A DNA stretch of 11,149 nucleotides from an uncultured Flavobacterium sp. (GCF_946479975.1 NZ_CAMLIX010000171.1:1-11149); one strand, 5' to 3'; counted from the first letter of the stretch, positions 1 to 8,513 are shown. Notes: generated by a model from the letters alone, not told the origin. A program made the numbers and translations.

Positions 1-1453
1 CTTTTGGGCACGAGATGCTTAAAGGTGTTGGCTTTGTGTACACTCTATTGTTGTACATTCTGTATTGTGTCGAAACTGTTCCTCCAAACAGTTTGTCGTT
101 TGTTAATTTTAATTCAAATGAAATTTCATATAAACCGTTGCTGATTTCTTTGTAAGTTCCATCTCCAGAAATTGCAATTACGTGTGTGTTTGTAGCGCTC
201 GATCCGATTGTGATATCTTGTGGAATTACCAAAACGGTTCCTTCCGTTTTACTGTTTCCATTTGCAGGGAAAAATTCTAAAGCTGAGGTAATATTAAATC
301 CTGGAGAAATTGCAGCAGATCCACTTTCGTTAGAAAACCATCTTTTTAAACCAAAAGAGTTGACTGTATTAGTTCCGCTGGCCACATTAAATCCAATTTT
401 GAAAGCATCGTGATAAATATCATCATTAGGGTTTGATGTTCCTTTGTCGCTGTACAGTATAGCATTAGGATCATCTTTCGTTACAATAACTGGAAAAGTT
501 AAAGCGTTGAAAGTCTGCCAAGAACAATTTCCGTTATTATTAAACCAATGTTCTCCGTAAGTCAGATAAAAAGCATTTGTAGGATCTGTAAATTTTGAAG
601 CGGGATACGCTTGAATATCTCTAGGTGTTTTTATTGGTTTTACAATAGTTAAACTAATATTTCCTGATGCCACATAATTTGGAGTATTTACAAGAGTGAT
701 TTTACTTTCGTAACGTGCATCATCATTTTGCAAATCTTCTAAAAGTGTTAAATGATAGGTTATTGAACTTCTATTATTACCATAATCATCATGTGTTAAA
801 GAATATTCGAAACCATTTTGAAATTTAAAAATAGGATTACTATCTATTTCAGCAGGGATAAATCCGTTGGGGAAATTTACTTTAAAGTCAACTTTTTCTC
901 CCACAACTCCTTTTACAAGATATTGTGCAATTGGAAATGTATAATTGGTAGTAACATCAGCCAAATTAATTGTAAAACTAGTATTTGGCGATGCAGTATT
1001 TAGATTTCCAATGTGAATATCTGGATCTGAGGTATTTTCTAATTTCAAGGTAATAGATTGTTTGTCTTTCCATCTTTGATCAAAAGAAACAAAAATAGTG
1101 TCTGTTAATTTATTGCCTTGAAAAAGCAATTCCGTTTCTGGCTGTACCGTAAAAGTATCTAGACTTCCAGAAGTTGTGGCACTAAAAGTCGCTGTAACTG
1201 GATTTTTTAAAGTTTCTGAAGTTAAGGTTACAGGAACTTTTAGAACTTTAACCGATTTGTTTTCATATTCAGCCAATGGCAATGCAGTGGTATTTACAAC
1301 TGGATATTCTAAGGGAATACCATTATTTGTCATGAAATTAAATCTGATATAAGGTTCAATATTTTTAGAATCTAATCTGTAATCATCTTTAGAACAAGAT
1401 GAAAATACGATTACAACTAGACTTAATGCGGATATAATTTTAGTACGATTCAT
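1..1453 (-). CDS. SusD-linked outer-membrane lipoprotein, beta-rich, partial (C-terminus off the window)
   Basis: Partial: the reading frame is open from the ATG at 1453 to base 1 with no stop, giving 484 visible codons. I translated it by hand from the minus strand. The N-terminus is a lipoprotein signal, with a short basic start, a hydrophobic stretch and then FSSC with Cys20 followed by SKDD, so it is probably lipidated and sent to the outer membrane. The rest has no further membrane segment and reads as beta-sandwich. Residues about 65-156 resemble an Ig/Calx-beta-like module (VPVTLT, then DTFTVQP and ITLKLEN). A second such module seems to span about 165-285. A distinct C-terminal region (about 320-480) contains YLTYGEHWF near 327-335 and an Asp/Asn-rich stretch (NPNDD) near 351-355. 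Its start lies inside the end of the susD-like gene (14-base overlap), so it belongs to that operon and probably helps bind ligand at the cell surface. I do not recognise a named family with confidence; DUF1735/DUF4843-type PUL lipoproteins are the nearest idea. Few residues may be missing, but this cannot be seen. Confidence 0.85.
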   Translation of the reverse strand, partial: MNRTKIISALSLVVIVFSSCSKDDYRLDSKNIEPYIRFNFMTNNGIPLEYPVVNTTALPLAEYENKSVKVLKVPVTLTSETLKNPVTATFSATTSGSLDTFTVQPETELLFQGNKLTDTIFVSFDQRWKDKQSITLKLENTSDPDIHIGNLNTASPNTSFTINLADVTTNYTFPIAQYLVKGVVGEKVDFKVNFPNGFIPAEIDSNPIFKFQNGFEYSLTHDDYGNNRSSITYHLTLLEDLQNDDARYESKITLVNTPNYVASGNISLTIVKPIKTPRDIQAYPASKFTDPTNAFYLTYGEHWFNNNGNCSWQTFNALTFPVIVTKDDPNAILYSDKGTSNPNDDIYHDAFKIGFNVASGTNTVNSFGLKRWFSNESGSAAISPGFNITSALEFFPANGNSKTEGTVLVIPQDITIGSSATNTHVIAISGDGTYKEISNGLYEISFELKLTNDKLFGGTVSTQYRMYNNRVYTKPTPLSISCPK

Positions 1454-2924
1454 TTTGTTTTAAATTTGAATTTAGGCTGGTGTTACTGCGTGGAATAGGC
1501 AAAATATATTTTGGAGATGGATAAGTCTGACTGCATGAAGATGAAATACAGCCATCATCTCTTGATACATCTTTTTTATTTCGTGCCATATCAAAAAATA
1601 AATGTCCCTCAAAACAAAGTTCTTTTCTACGCTCTAAAAGTAATGCTTCTAAAATATTGCTGTTGTCTGTTAATAATGCAGCTTTTGCCCGCGCTCGAAT
1701 AATGTTAATGTCGGATCTAGCTTGATCTGCATTATTGAGTTCGATTGCAGCTTCGGCACGAATCAAATATTGTTCACTTAATCTAAAAACTACATAACCT
1801 GGATTATCCTGATATTTTTTGGTGAAATTATAATTTAACGGAACCAATTGCAGATTAACTATTGTTTCGATTGATCTGGTTAAAAATAACTGTTTTCTAA
1901 TGTCATTACTTTCATATAAATTAATCAAATCATTTGATGCAGAATAATAACCATAGTTTGTGCTGGTTGTATATCCGTATGCCACAGCCATAGTTGAACT
2001 TGCGCTTCCTTCATCATTTCGTTTAGCTGAAAATTCTAATATAATTTCTGAGATAGGGAGATCAGGCTGTTCCCATTGTGCAACATAATTGTCAGATGCA
2101 GTTAAAGTAACAGCAGAATTTACAATAATATCATTTGCTGTATCGTAGGCATTTTTCCAATCCTTTTTATATAAATAAACTCTTGCCAGTAAAGCTTTTG
2201 TACTTAATTTACTAAAATAGGAATATGATGGTCCACTTATTAAATTGGTATCAGAATATAAATCTAAAGCAGCTTTAATATCATCAATAATAAAAGTATA
2301 AGTATTAGCAACCGTTTCTCTGGCAGGATAGGTAAGTTTTGCGTTTGTAGAATTTTTACTGTAAACAATTCCCGGATGAGAAGCATCGGCTGTAAAGCTA
2401 TAGTTTTGCGAGTAAATTTCACTTACTAAAAAGTGACTGTAAGCTCTAATCGTTAATGCTTCTGCTTTAATTTGATTTTTCTCTGCTAGTGTTGCGTCAG
2501 GTAATGCATCCGTAAACTCCAATAATAAATTGGCTTGGTTAATCACATCATAACAATCGGCATAGAATGAAGCTAAATTTGATGCTTCCGATCTGTCATC
2601 AAAACCATATATACCAGCGATATTATCTCTAATAGAAATAAGTCCCCTATTTGTACTAGAAGTTGAGGTTCCAATTGTTGGTGTGAACTTTATATTTCCT
2701 CCTTGTAAATCTGCATAAGTTGCATAAGAAGCAAATCGTGAAAGTGCTTCAAGTTCTGTATAAATTCCTCGCATTGCCTCAAGTACACCTTCTTTTTTCT
2801 CCAGCTGTTCTGTAATAGATACTTTTGTTCCGGGTTCTTGTTCAAGAAAATCACTACAGCTCTGTAATAAGAAGATAGAGACTAGGAGGAAAGTGAATTT
2901 TAAAGTATGTTTAAAATATCTCAT
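1440..2924 (-). CDS. SusD/RagB-family nutrient-binding outer-membrane lipoprotein
   Basis: Surface lipoprotein of 494 residues that forms the lid of a SusC-type transporter and captures the substrate (glycan or peptide) outside the cell. The signal peptide ends in LLQSC with Cys23 as the lipidation site, followed by SDFLEQEP, the usual SusD N-terminus. The helical TPR-type core shows RAYSHFLVSEIY near 160-171. The conserved C-terminal SusD signature is clear: RLSEQYLIRAEA (381-392), an INIIRARAK helix (406-414) and ERRKELCFEGHLFFDMAR (431-448), ending in a PIPRS motif. Length is normal for the family. The start codon lies 2 bases after the stop of the SusC gene, the expected order and spacing. 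The stop overlaps the start of the next lipoprotein gene. Two cysteines (459 and 464) sit close together near the C-terminus. Family assignment is secure; the substrate is unknown. Confidence 0.96.
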   Translation of the reverse strand: MRYFKHTLKFTFLLVSIFLLQSCSDFLEQEPGTKVSITEQLEKKEGVLEAMRGIYTELEALSRFASYATYADLQGGNIKFTPTIGTSTSSTNRGLISIRDNIAGIYGFDDRSEASNLASFYADCYDVINQANLLLEFTDALPDATLAEKNQIKAEALTIRAYSHFLVSEIYSQNYSFTADASHPGIVYSKNSTNAKLTYPARETVANTYTFIIDDIKAALDLYSDTNLISGPSYSYFSKLSTKALLARVYLYKKDWKNAYDTANDIIVNSAVTLTASDNYVAQWEQPDLPISEIILEFSAKRNDEGSASSTMAVAYGYTTSTNYGYYSASNDLINLYESNDIRKQLFLTRSIETIVNLQLVPLNYNFTKKYQDNPGYVVFRLSEQYLIRAEAAIELNNADQARSDINIIRARAKAALLTDNSNILEALLLERRKELCFEGHLFFDMARNKKDVSRDDGCISSSCSQTYPSPKYILPIPRSNTSLNSNLKQNESY

Positions 2925-2926
2925 TT

Positions 2927-5900
2927 TTAAAATTTTGTATTAATTCCACATGAAATTGTTCTCGATTGCGGATAATTGAAACTGAATTCTCTGATTCCGT
3001 TCATTCCAGACGGACTCTTTTCTTTGTACCAATAAAATGCATTAGAAACGTCAGCAAAAACAGTCAAAGTCTCTAGAAAAGCATTTTTAATAGGTACATT
3101 ATAGCTCAGATTGATATTGCTTAATTTGATATAAGTAGCATCGTAAACATATTTACTAAGGTTTGGCAGTAAAGTGTTTCGGCTTGGCGCAGGCTGCGAG
3201 ACAATATCTCCAGGATTTCTCCAGTAATCATAAGCATTTACAGACATATTTCTGTTAGTTAAATTACTGTATTTGGATACAATTTCATCAGAAATAAGTT
3301 TGTCACCTCCCAATTGAAATGCTCCTGTAAAAGATAATGTGAAACGGTTGTTGAATAAAAAGCTATTACTGAAACCTCCATAAGCTTTTGGCTGCGTATC
3401 GCCAATTGGTTCCCAATCTGTTTCATTAAATAAACTTCTCCAAGTTGGCGCGTCATAAATCTGGCCGTCTTTTCTAATTAAATCTCGTCCCGTAGCAGGA
3501 TCAACTCCAGTCCATTTTATTCCCCAAATTGTAGTGGTACTGTAGCCAATTTTTTGAGCAAGAGCCAGACTTGCTACAGAATAATCACTTCCTAAACCAA
3601 TTAAATCTGTAACTTTATTTTCAACTGTTGAAATATTAAAAATAGTTGTCCATTTGAATTTTCCTTTTTGAAACCATTTGATTTTGGAAGTAAGCTCAAA
3701 ACCTTTGTTGTACATGCTGGCAGCATTTAACTGCATACTGTTGTAACCCGTTTCTGTTGGAATTTCACGGCTTGTAATCAAGTCACTAAGATCATCATAA
3801 TAATATTCTAAGGTTAATGAGATTGTATTGAAGACATTAAAATCGACTCCTGCATTAAACTTTTTATTTTTTTCCCAGCTTAAATTACCATTTGGAGCTG
3901 TAATTGGAGTAGCATAAAAACCTCCGTTATAACCATTTTGTCCTACGTTGTACAAACCTTTGGCACGATAAGAACCAATTCTTGAGTTTCCTGTAGAACC
4001 GTAACTTACTTTTAGTTTTAAGAAATCAATCCAAGAAGAATTGTTTAAGAAATCTTCATTTGAAATAATCCAAGCTAAACCAGCTCCACTGTTTAAGGCA
4101 ACATTCGTATCATCTCCAAAAACAGAGCTTTCGTCACGTCTTAGATTAGCTAAAACAAAATATTTCTTTTTATAATTATAATTTAATTGTCCGAATAAAG
4201 AAACCCTTGAACTATTATTGATTTCACTACGATATGATTGTTTTGTTTTAGATTCATCTACGTTGGGCGTCAAAGGATTGTCGTCCTGCAAGGCACCTTC
4301 AACTCTGTTAACGATATTTGGATTTGTAAATCCTGTTCCTGATATAAAATCAAAGTTGTTTTTTTCTTCGCCAAGTTCAAATCCAACAACACCATCAATA
4401 GCATGGTTTGGAGTGATATCTTTATTAAACATCATTCGACCCTGCCAGTTCCATTTTGTCCCGTTTCTTTTATTCAATAAACGTCTTCCCCAGTTAGGAT
4501 AGGTTATTCCTTCTAAAATAAAACTTCCATTATTTTGTCCGCTTTCATTTTCACCAGAGAAATAACGATCTTGTACTTTATCCAAATAGTCTAAACCAAA
4601 TAAAGTAGCAAATTGAATATTTTTATTCAAATCATAGCCCAGATTCAAACTTGTAATAAGAGCTTTAGATTCAGTTATATTTCTATTTTGTTCAATAGCT
4701 GCTAACGGATTTCCTCCTGTTGAACCAATTAAGCCAAGTTTAGAATACGTTCCGTCAGTATTATAAGGAGAAATGGTTGGAAGATAAGCAAAATCATAAT
4801 AAATATTTGGGGCATCTTTTTTAATGTAACTTGGATTAAAAGATAAATTAACATTCCATTTCGATTGTTTATAACCAATGTTAACTCCTCCATTTAATTG
4901 TTTGGTTGTGTTGCCCATTTGCGGTTCATCAATATTTAAGTATGTAATATTGGTGCGATACGTAATTTTTGAAGTTCCTCCTGAAACAGCAAAATTATAT
5001 TTATTATAAATTCCTGAATTGTTTAAAAGATCAAACCAATCTGTATTGATTCCGTTGTACGCAACTGGATTATAAGCTTGACTATTGTTTTTATTGAAAG
5101 CATTATTTATTTCTGTGTATTGCTCTCCGTTCAAATATTTAATTTGATTTACGGCAGTAGAAACTCCTAACTGATTTGAAAATTGAAATTTTGGTTTTCC
5201 TTTTATTCCTTTTTTAGTTGTGATCAAAATGACACCGTTTGCTCCGTCAGCACCATAAATTCCTACTGCTGCAGCGTCTTTTAAAACCGTAAAAGACTCA
5301 ATATTATCAGGAGAGAGAAACGCCAGCGGATTAGATAAACTTTCTCCAAGACCTCCAATAGCTTCAAAACCTGCGGTGTCGATACCTTTTTGTTCATTTA
5401 AAATCACACCATCGACAATAATTAAGGGCTGTGATGAAGTTGAAATAAGATTTGAGTTTAAAGATTTCAGCGTTCCTTGTCCGCGAATATTTATTTTAAC
5501 CGGAGTTCCAACACCAGAAGTATTTTCTACTAAAACCCCTGCAATTTGCCCTTCAACCATCTTATCAATACTTTCAGAAGCTTGCTGTACAGGAATATCT
5601 TTTGCTTGTAAAGTCGAAATACTTCCCACAATTTCTTCTTTTAGTTTTTTAGTACCATATGAAGAAGTAATTACAACCTGATTCAATTCATCTGTAACTT
5701 CTTGAAGATAAAAAATAAAATCTTTTTTGTAACCCGCTGTTTGTGATTGGGTTTCCATTCCTAAAAAGCCGACTTCAAGAATCTGATCCTTAATATCATT
5801 TCCTTTTAATTCATAAGCAAACTTTCCTTTTGCATCGGTTATTGCGCCCATTCCAGTACCATTTACACGAATAGTTGCGCCTGGAAGCGGAAGTCTGTCT

Positions 5901-6289
5901 TTTGCACTATAAACTGTTCCTTTTATAATTCTCTCTGTTTCTTGCTCAGCAGTACTTGATCTGTCAACACGAGTGGCATCTGTCAATAAAACTTGCTTTT
6001 TCTGAATGTAGTAAGATATATTCGTGCCTTTTAATAACTTTTTTAAAGCGTTTTCTAAAGTGGCATTCTCAACATCTAAATCGGCTAATTGATCAGTGTC
6101 TACTTTTTTTGCATTGTAAATGATTCTAAAATCAGTTTGATCTTCGATAGATTTGATAATTAGGCTGATAGGTTTGTTTTTGGCATGTATCGTTATTAAT
6201 TTATTCTGCGAAAATCCTTTAAAACCAGATATAAGTAGGACTAAGAAAAACAGAATTTTTCTTAAAACGGGTGGTATCGTGAATGTCAT
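2927..6289 (-). CDS. SusC/RagA-family TonB-dependent transporter with N-terminal STN signalling domain
   Basis: Outer-membrane active transporter of 1120 residues, energised by TonB-ExbBD, that works as a complex with the SusD-like protein encoded next. Order of parts: signal peptide (hydrophobic 11-22, cleavage likely after GFSQ at 25-28); STN domain about 29-103 (LITIHAKNKPISLIIKSI onward), which in this class contacts an anti-sigma factor; carboxypeptidase-D-regulatory-like beta domain about 120-200 (IKGTVYSAKDRLPLPGATI); a NQVVITSSYG segment near 203-212 at the TonB-box position; plug domain about 215-360 with PLIIVDGVILN (288-298) and LKDAAAVGIYGADGANGVI (336-354); then a 22-strand-type barrel to the terminal Phe of NTKF, as expected for BAM-assembled proteins. 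The STN domain and the FecR gene only 6 bases upstream mark it as a transducer as well as a transporter. Full length for the family, no frameshift seen. Substrate unknown. Confidence 0.97.
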   Translation of the reverse strand: MTFTIPPVLRKILFFLVLLISGFKGFSQNKLITIHAKNKPISLIIKSIEDQTDFRIIYNAKKVDTDQLADLDVENATLENALKKLLKGTNISYYIQKKQVLLTDATRVDRSSTAEQETERIIKGTVYSAKDRLPLPGATIRVNGTGMGAITDAKGKFAYELKGNDIKDQILEVGFLGMETQSQTAGYKKDFIFYLQEVTDELNQVVITSSYGTKKLKEEIVGSISTLQAKDIPVQQASESIDKMVEGQIAGVLVENTSGVGTPVKINIRGQGTLKSLNSNLISTSSQPLIIVDGVILNEQKGIDTAGFEAIGGLGESLSNPLAFLSPDNIESFTVLKDAAAVGIYGADGANGVILITTKKGIKGKPKFQFSNQLGVSTAVNQIKYLNGEQYTEINNAFNKNNSQAYNPVAYNGINTDWFDLLNNSGIYNKYNFAVSGGTSKITYRTNITYLNIDEPQMGNTTKQLNGGVNIGYKQSKWNVNLSFNPSYIKKDAPNIYYDFAYLPTISPYNTDGTYSKLGLIGSTGGNPLAAIEQNRNITESKALITSLNLGYDLNKNIQFATLFGLDYLDKVQDRYFSGENESGQNNGSFILEGITYPNWGRRLLNKRNGTKWNWQGRMMFNKDITPNHAIDGVVGFELGEEKNNFDFISGTGFTNPNIVNRVEGALQDDNPLTPNVDESKTKQSYRSEINNSSRVSLFGQLNYNYKKKYFVLANLRRDESSVFGDDTNVALNSGAGLAWIISNEDFLNNSSWIDFLKLKVSYGSTGNSRIGSYRAKGLYNVGQNGYNGGFYATPITAPNGNLSWEKNKKFNAGVDFNVFNTISLTLEYYYDDLSDLITSREIPTETGYNSMQLNAASMYNKGFELTSKIKWFQKGKFKWTTIFNISTVENKVTDLIGLGSDYSVASLALAQKIGYSTTTIWGIKWTGVDPATGRDLIRKDGQIYDAPTWRSLFNETDWEPIGDTQPKAYGGFSNSFLFNNRFTLSFTGAFQLGGDKLISDEIVSKYSNLTNRNMSVNAYDYWRNPGDIVSQPAPSRNTLLPNLSKYVYDATYIKLSNINLSYNVPIKNAFLETLTVFADVSNAFYWYKEKSPSGMNGIREFSFNYPQSRTISCGINTKF

Positions 6290-6295
6290 GTTTAT

Positions 6296-7402
6296 TTAGT
6301 TATGGAAAATTGGTGTAATGGTTATGGTATTTTCTCTAATAGAATAATTGAATGGCGTGTCGCGTTTTAGAAGCTCTAAAATGTTTTCGACACTAGATTC
6401 GCTGATTTTTATTGAACCTGTAAAATTTTGTTTGGCCAAAACAGCATTTTCGTTGATAATCTCAACGTCGTAGGTGCGTTCAATAATTTTTGTAATCGTA
6501 GAAAAGGGTGTGTTGTTAAATGCAATTTCGCCTTTTGTCCAAGCCTCATAAAAAGAAGGATCTACTGTCTTTGTTACGATTTTTTTAGACTCGTTCTGCC
6601 AGACTGCCATTTGGGTTGGCTTAAGCAGAACAGCATTTAATGGATTTTCTTTTTCAGACATTTGAATGCTTCCTTCAACCAAAACACTACTCACGGTTTT
6701 GTCTTCGGGATAAGCACTTACATTAAATTTTGTTCCGAAAACTTCAATGTCAACTTCGTCAGAATGCACAATAAACGGATGCTGTTTATCTTTGGCAACT
6801 TCAAAAAATGCTTCACCGGTTAAATAAACATTTCTTTTTCCGTTAATGCCAAATTGCTCCGGATATCGTAAAGTAGTTCCACAATTTAAACTCACAAGGG
6901 TACCATCTGAAAGTGTAAGTCTGAATGTTTTACCATACGGAACGATAAGCGTGTGATAGGAAACTTCTTTGTCGAGAACTTTCCCGAAATACATAATCCG
7001 ATCCTGAAATTTTTTGGCAACAATTTCGCCTTTGTCATTGACAAGAGCCGTCTCATTTTTTTGTTTAAAATATTCTAATTTTCCATCGCCCAATTCCAGA
7101 ACAATTTCTTTAGAAGTTGTTGTTCTTTCGTTAAAATAAAAAACAAGTCTTGCTAAACCAACTAAAACAACAAGAATGGCCGCGTATCTAAAATACTTTC
7201 TTGAATTGTTTTTTGGTTTTATTGCAATTACAGGCGTATCACGTAAAATAGTTTCTGTAAATGCGGTTAAAGTCCAAGTCTTTTTCAAAGTTATAAATTG
7301 CTTTTTATTTTCTTCTGATGCATCAATCCATTGAAAAAGTTGTTCAACTTCTTGTTCTGAGGCTTCATTAGATAAGTATTTATAAATTAGTTCCGATGTC
7401 AT
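6296..7402 (-). CDS. FecR-family anti-sigma factor (inner-membrane signal transducer)
   Basis: Single-pass inner-membrane regulator of 368 residues that holds or activates the cognate ECF sigma factor in the cytoplasm and reads the STN domain of the TonB-dependent transporter in the periplasm. The N-terminal cytoplasmic part (1-70) contains LSNEASEQEVEQLFQWI, typical of Bacteroidota FecR proteins. One membrane helix lies at about 72-90. The FecR domain follows at about 150-250, with VPYGKTFRLTLSDGTLVSLN, LRYPEQF, VYLTGEAFFEVAKD, HPFIV and VFGTKFNVSAY. A DUF4974-type C-terminal domain covers about 294-366 (FNNTPFSTITKIIERTYDV, then FTGSIK). The usual 'VWLNAGS' motif reads VSLNCGT here, a mild departure. 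The gene sits 67 bases after the sigma gene and 6 bases before the SusC gene, so it is probably cotranscribed with the transporter it monitors. Confidence 0.96.
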   Translation of the reverse strand: MTSELIYKYLSNEASEQEVEQLFQWIDASEENKKQFITLKKTWTLTAFTETILRDTPVIAIKPKNNSRKYFRYAAILVVLVGLARLVFYFNERTTTSKEIVLELGDGKLEYFKQKNETALVNDKGEIVAKKFQDRIMYFGKVLDKEVSYHTLIVPYGKTFRLTLSDGTLVSLNCGTTLRYPEQFGINGKRNVYLTGEAFFEVAKDKQHPFIVHSDEVDIEVFGTKFNVSAYPEDKTVSSVLVEGSIQMSEKENPLNAVLLKPTQMAVWQNESKKIVTKTVDPSFYEAWTKGEIAFNNTPFSTITKIIERTYDVEIINENAVLAKQNFTGSIKISESSVENILELLKRDTPFNYSIRENTITITPIFHN

Positions 7403-7469
7403 AAATGCGTTTTTAAACTTCTCGCTATAGTAAGTACACTTCAGAATTAAAATACCCTACCTTTTATTC

Positions 7470-8069
7470 TTAATTATTATAAATAAGGATAAAAATTAAG
7501 AACAAATAATCCGATAATTTTGCCTTTAAAATCTTCAAAGCCTTTGTCATATGGGCTTCTACGGCTTTTAAAGAAACTTCCATTTCTTTGGCTATTTCTG
7601 CATTTTTTTTATTCTCAAAGCGTTTTTTTATAAAAACTTCGCGAGTTTTGGGTGGTAATTCGTTGATTGATTCCTGAATAATACGCTCCAATTCTGTTAG
7701 TTCTAAAGTATCGAACTGAATCGAATTTAAAACTTCGATATCCAATTCTCTTTCTTTGTGGTTCAGCAGGTCGTTCTTAAATTTATCCTTCACTTTATTG
7801 TGACGAATTAAATTTAGACATTTTGATTTGGCGTAAGTAAATAAGAAAGCTTGAATTCCGTTAATAGATTCAACACTTTCGCGATTTTGCCATAAGTGTA
7901 GTAAGGCTTCCTGAGCAAGATTTTCAGCTTCGTCTTGATCATATATAAACTGAACGCTGAAAGATTGGATTCTTCTAAAGTATTTATCGTAAAAAAAAGT
8001 GTAAGCAGTTTCGTCTCCTTCCTTAAAGGACTGGAAAGTGTTTAAATCGAAACTGTCATTGTTATTCAT
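7470..8069 (-). CDS. ECF (RpoE-like) sigma-70 factor, Bacteroidota family paired with FecR
   Basis: Extracytoplasmic-function sigma factor of 199 residues that directs RNA polymerase to target promoters, most likely those of this SusCD locus. Region 2 spans about 22-92 and shows FYDKYFRRIQSFSVQFI, DQDEAENLAQEALLHLWQNR (the region 2.2-like DAEDLVQE equivalent), and AFLFTYAKSKCLNLIRH. Region 4 spans about 130-182: INELPPKTREVFIKKRFENK followed by a helix-turn-helix, NAEIAKEMEVSLKAVEAHMT (156-175). Regions 1.1 and 3 are absent, as in ECF factors. The last 13 or so residues (YLFLIFILIYNN) form a strongly hydrophobic tail after region 4. The ATG at 8069 gives a normal N-terminus and has a promoter-like element 71 bases upstream. 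It is the first gene of the apparent operon with the FecR partner directly after it. Confidence 0.96.
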   Translation of the reverse strand: MNNNDSFDLNTFQSFKEGDETAYTFFYDKYFRRIQSFSVQFIYDQDEAENLAQEALLHLWQNRESVESINGIQAFLFTYAKSKCLNLIRHNKVKDKFKNDLLNHKERELDIEVLNSIQFDTLELTELERIIQESINELPPKTREVFIKKRFENKKNAEIAKEMEVSLKAVEAHMTKALKILKAKLSDYLFLIFILIYNN

Positions 8070-8139
8070 TAAAGGAAATTTACTTTGGAAAGCAATATAA
8101 GTAAATTTTAAAAACTACTAAGATTTGCTCAGAAAGCGA

Positions 8140-8147
8140 CAAATATA
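8140..8147 (-). promoter_or_regulatory. Putative -7 box of the sigma-factor gene promoter
   Basis: The minus strand reads TATATTTG here, an exact match to the Bacteroidota vegetative -7 consensus TAnnTTTG. It lies 71 bases before the sigma-factor ATG. No TTG is seen 19-21 bases further upstream, so the -33 part is weak or absent. This would give a leader of about 65 bases without a visible Shine-Dalgarno sequence, normal for this phylum. It is the best candidate for expression of the sigma/FecR/SusCD operon, but such short AT-rich matches also arise by chance. Confidence 0.5.
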
Positions 8148-8259
8148 AAAGTTTATTTATATTAATTCTAAATAAAATAAAATTATTACTTGTTTGGAAA
8201 TATTTTATTCAGAAAAGGTTTGGATTGATAGTTTTTAACCGCAAAGAACTACGCAAAGA

Positions 8260-8400
8260 TTTTTTTAACGCAGAGTTCTCAAAGAGTTACGCAAAGAGCG
8301 CAAAGTTTTTTTACGCAGAGCTCGCGGAGATTTTTTTAACGCAGAGTTCGCAAAGAGTTACACAAAGAGCGCAGAGTTTTTTCGCAGAGTTCGCGGAGAT
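8260..8400. repeat. Tandem pair of about 70-base units in the left arm of copy 1
   Basis: Two adjacent units, about 8260-8330 and 8331-8400, can be aligned along their whole length. Each begins with a T run and AACGCAGAGTTC, continues through CAAAGAGTTAC, CAAAGAGCGCA and GAGTT/AAGTT plus a T run, and ends in CGCAGAG followed by TCGCGGAGAT. Differences are scattered substitutions and one or two single-base length changes. This suggests expansion of the arm by local duplication. A 61-codon open frame runs across it but is only a by-product of the repeat. Confidence 0.75.
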
Positions 8401-8484
8401 TTATTTTTAAATTGTTTAGAAGTGAGAAATAAAAAAGTCCGCAAAGCTTTGTCTAAAAATTATGCAAACTCTATATAAACATAG

Positions 8485-8504
8485 CCCAAGGTTTTAACCT
8501 TGGG
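8485..8504. repeat. Core palindrome of repeat copy 1
   Basis: CCCAAGGTT-TT-AACCTTGGG: a perfect 9-base inverted repeat around a two-base centre (in practice a 7-bp stem with a 6-base loop). Preceded by TATAAACATAG. It recurs at 9576-9599 in copy 2. There is no T run directly after it on either strand, so it does not look like a classic intrinsic terminator. Confidence 0.85.
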
Positions 8505-8513
8505 GATTTGTAG

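Noticed and set aside
186..1003. Plus-strand open frames at 186-413 and 818-1003
   Set aside because: Antisense to the beta-rich lipoprotein, whose frame is continuous with a clear lipoprotein signal; the plus-strand peptides lack any domain pattern.
1511..1702. Plus-strand open frame over the SusD C-terminus
   Set aside because: Antisense to the conserved ERRKELCFEG / RAEA region of SusD; no independent evidence of coding.
3259..5681. Open frames at 3259-3456 (minus), 4218-4502 and 5376-5681 (plus)
   Set aside because: Other-frame shadows of the SusC gene, which is intact and unmistakable over this interval.
6428..6640. Plus-strand open frame over the FecR C-terminal domain
   Set aside because: Antisense to a conserved domain; no start context or family.
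7403..7469. Separate promoter between sigma and FecR genes
   Set aside because: I looked for TAnnTTTG on the minus strand and saw no convincing match in the 67 bases, though a sigma-specific promoter of unknown consensus cannot be excluded.
8225..8410. 61-codon plus-strand open frame
   Set aside because: It lies wholly in the repeat arm. Its peptide just repeats the repeat (FFNAEFS, FFYAELAE, FFAEFAE), so it is an artefact of the 70-base units.
8485..8504. Intrinsic terminator at the core palindromes (also 9576-9599 and 9626-9645)
   Set aside because: The stems are good but no T run follows immediately on either strand, and the same palindromes occur as parts of a repeat; a terminator role is not shown.
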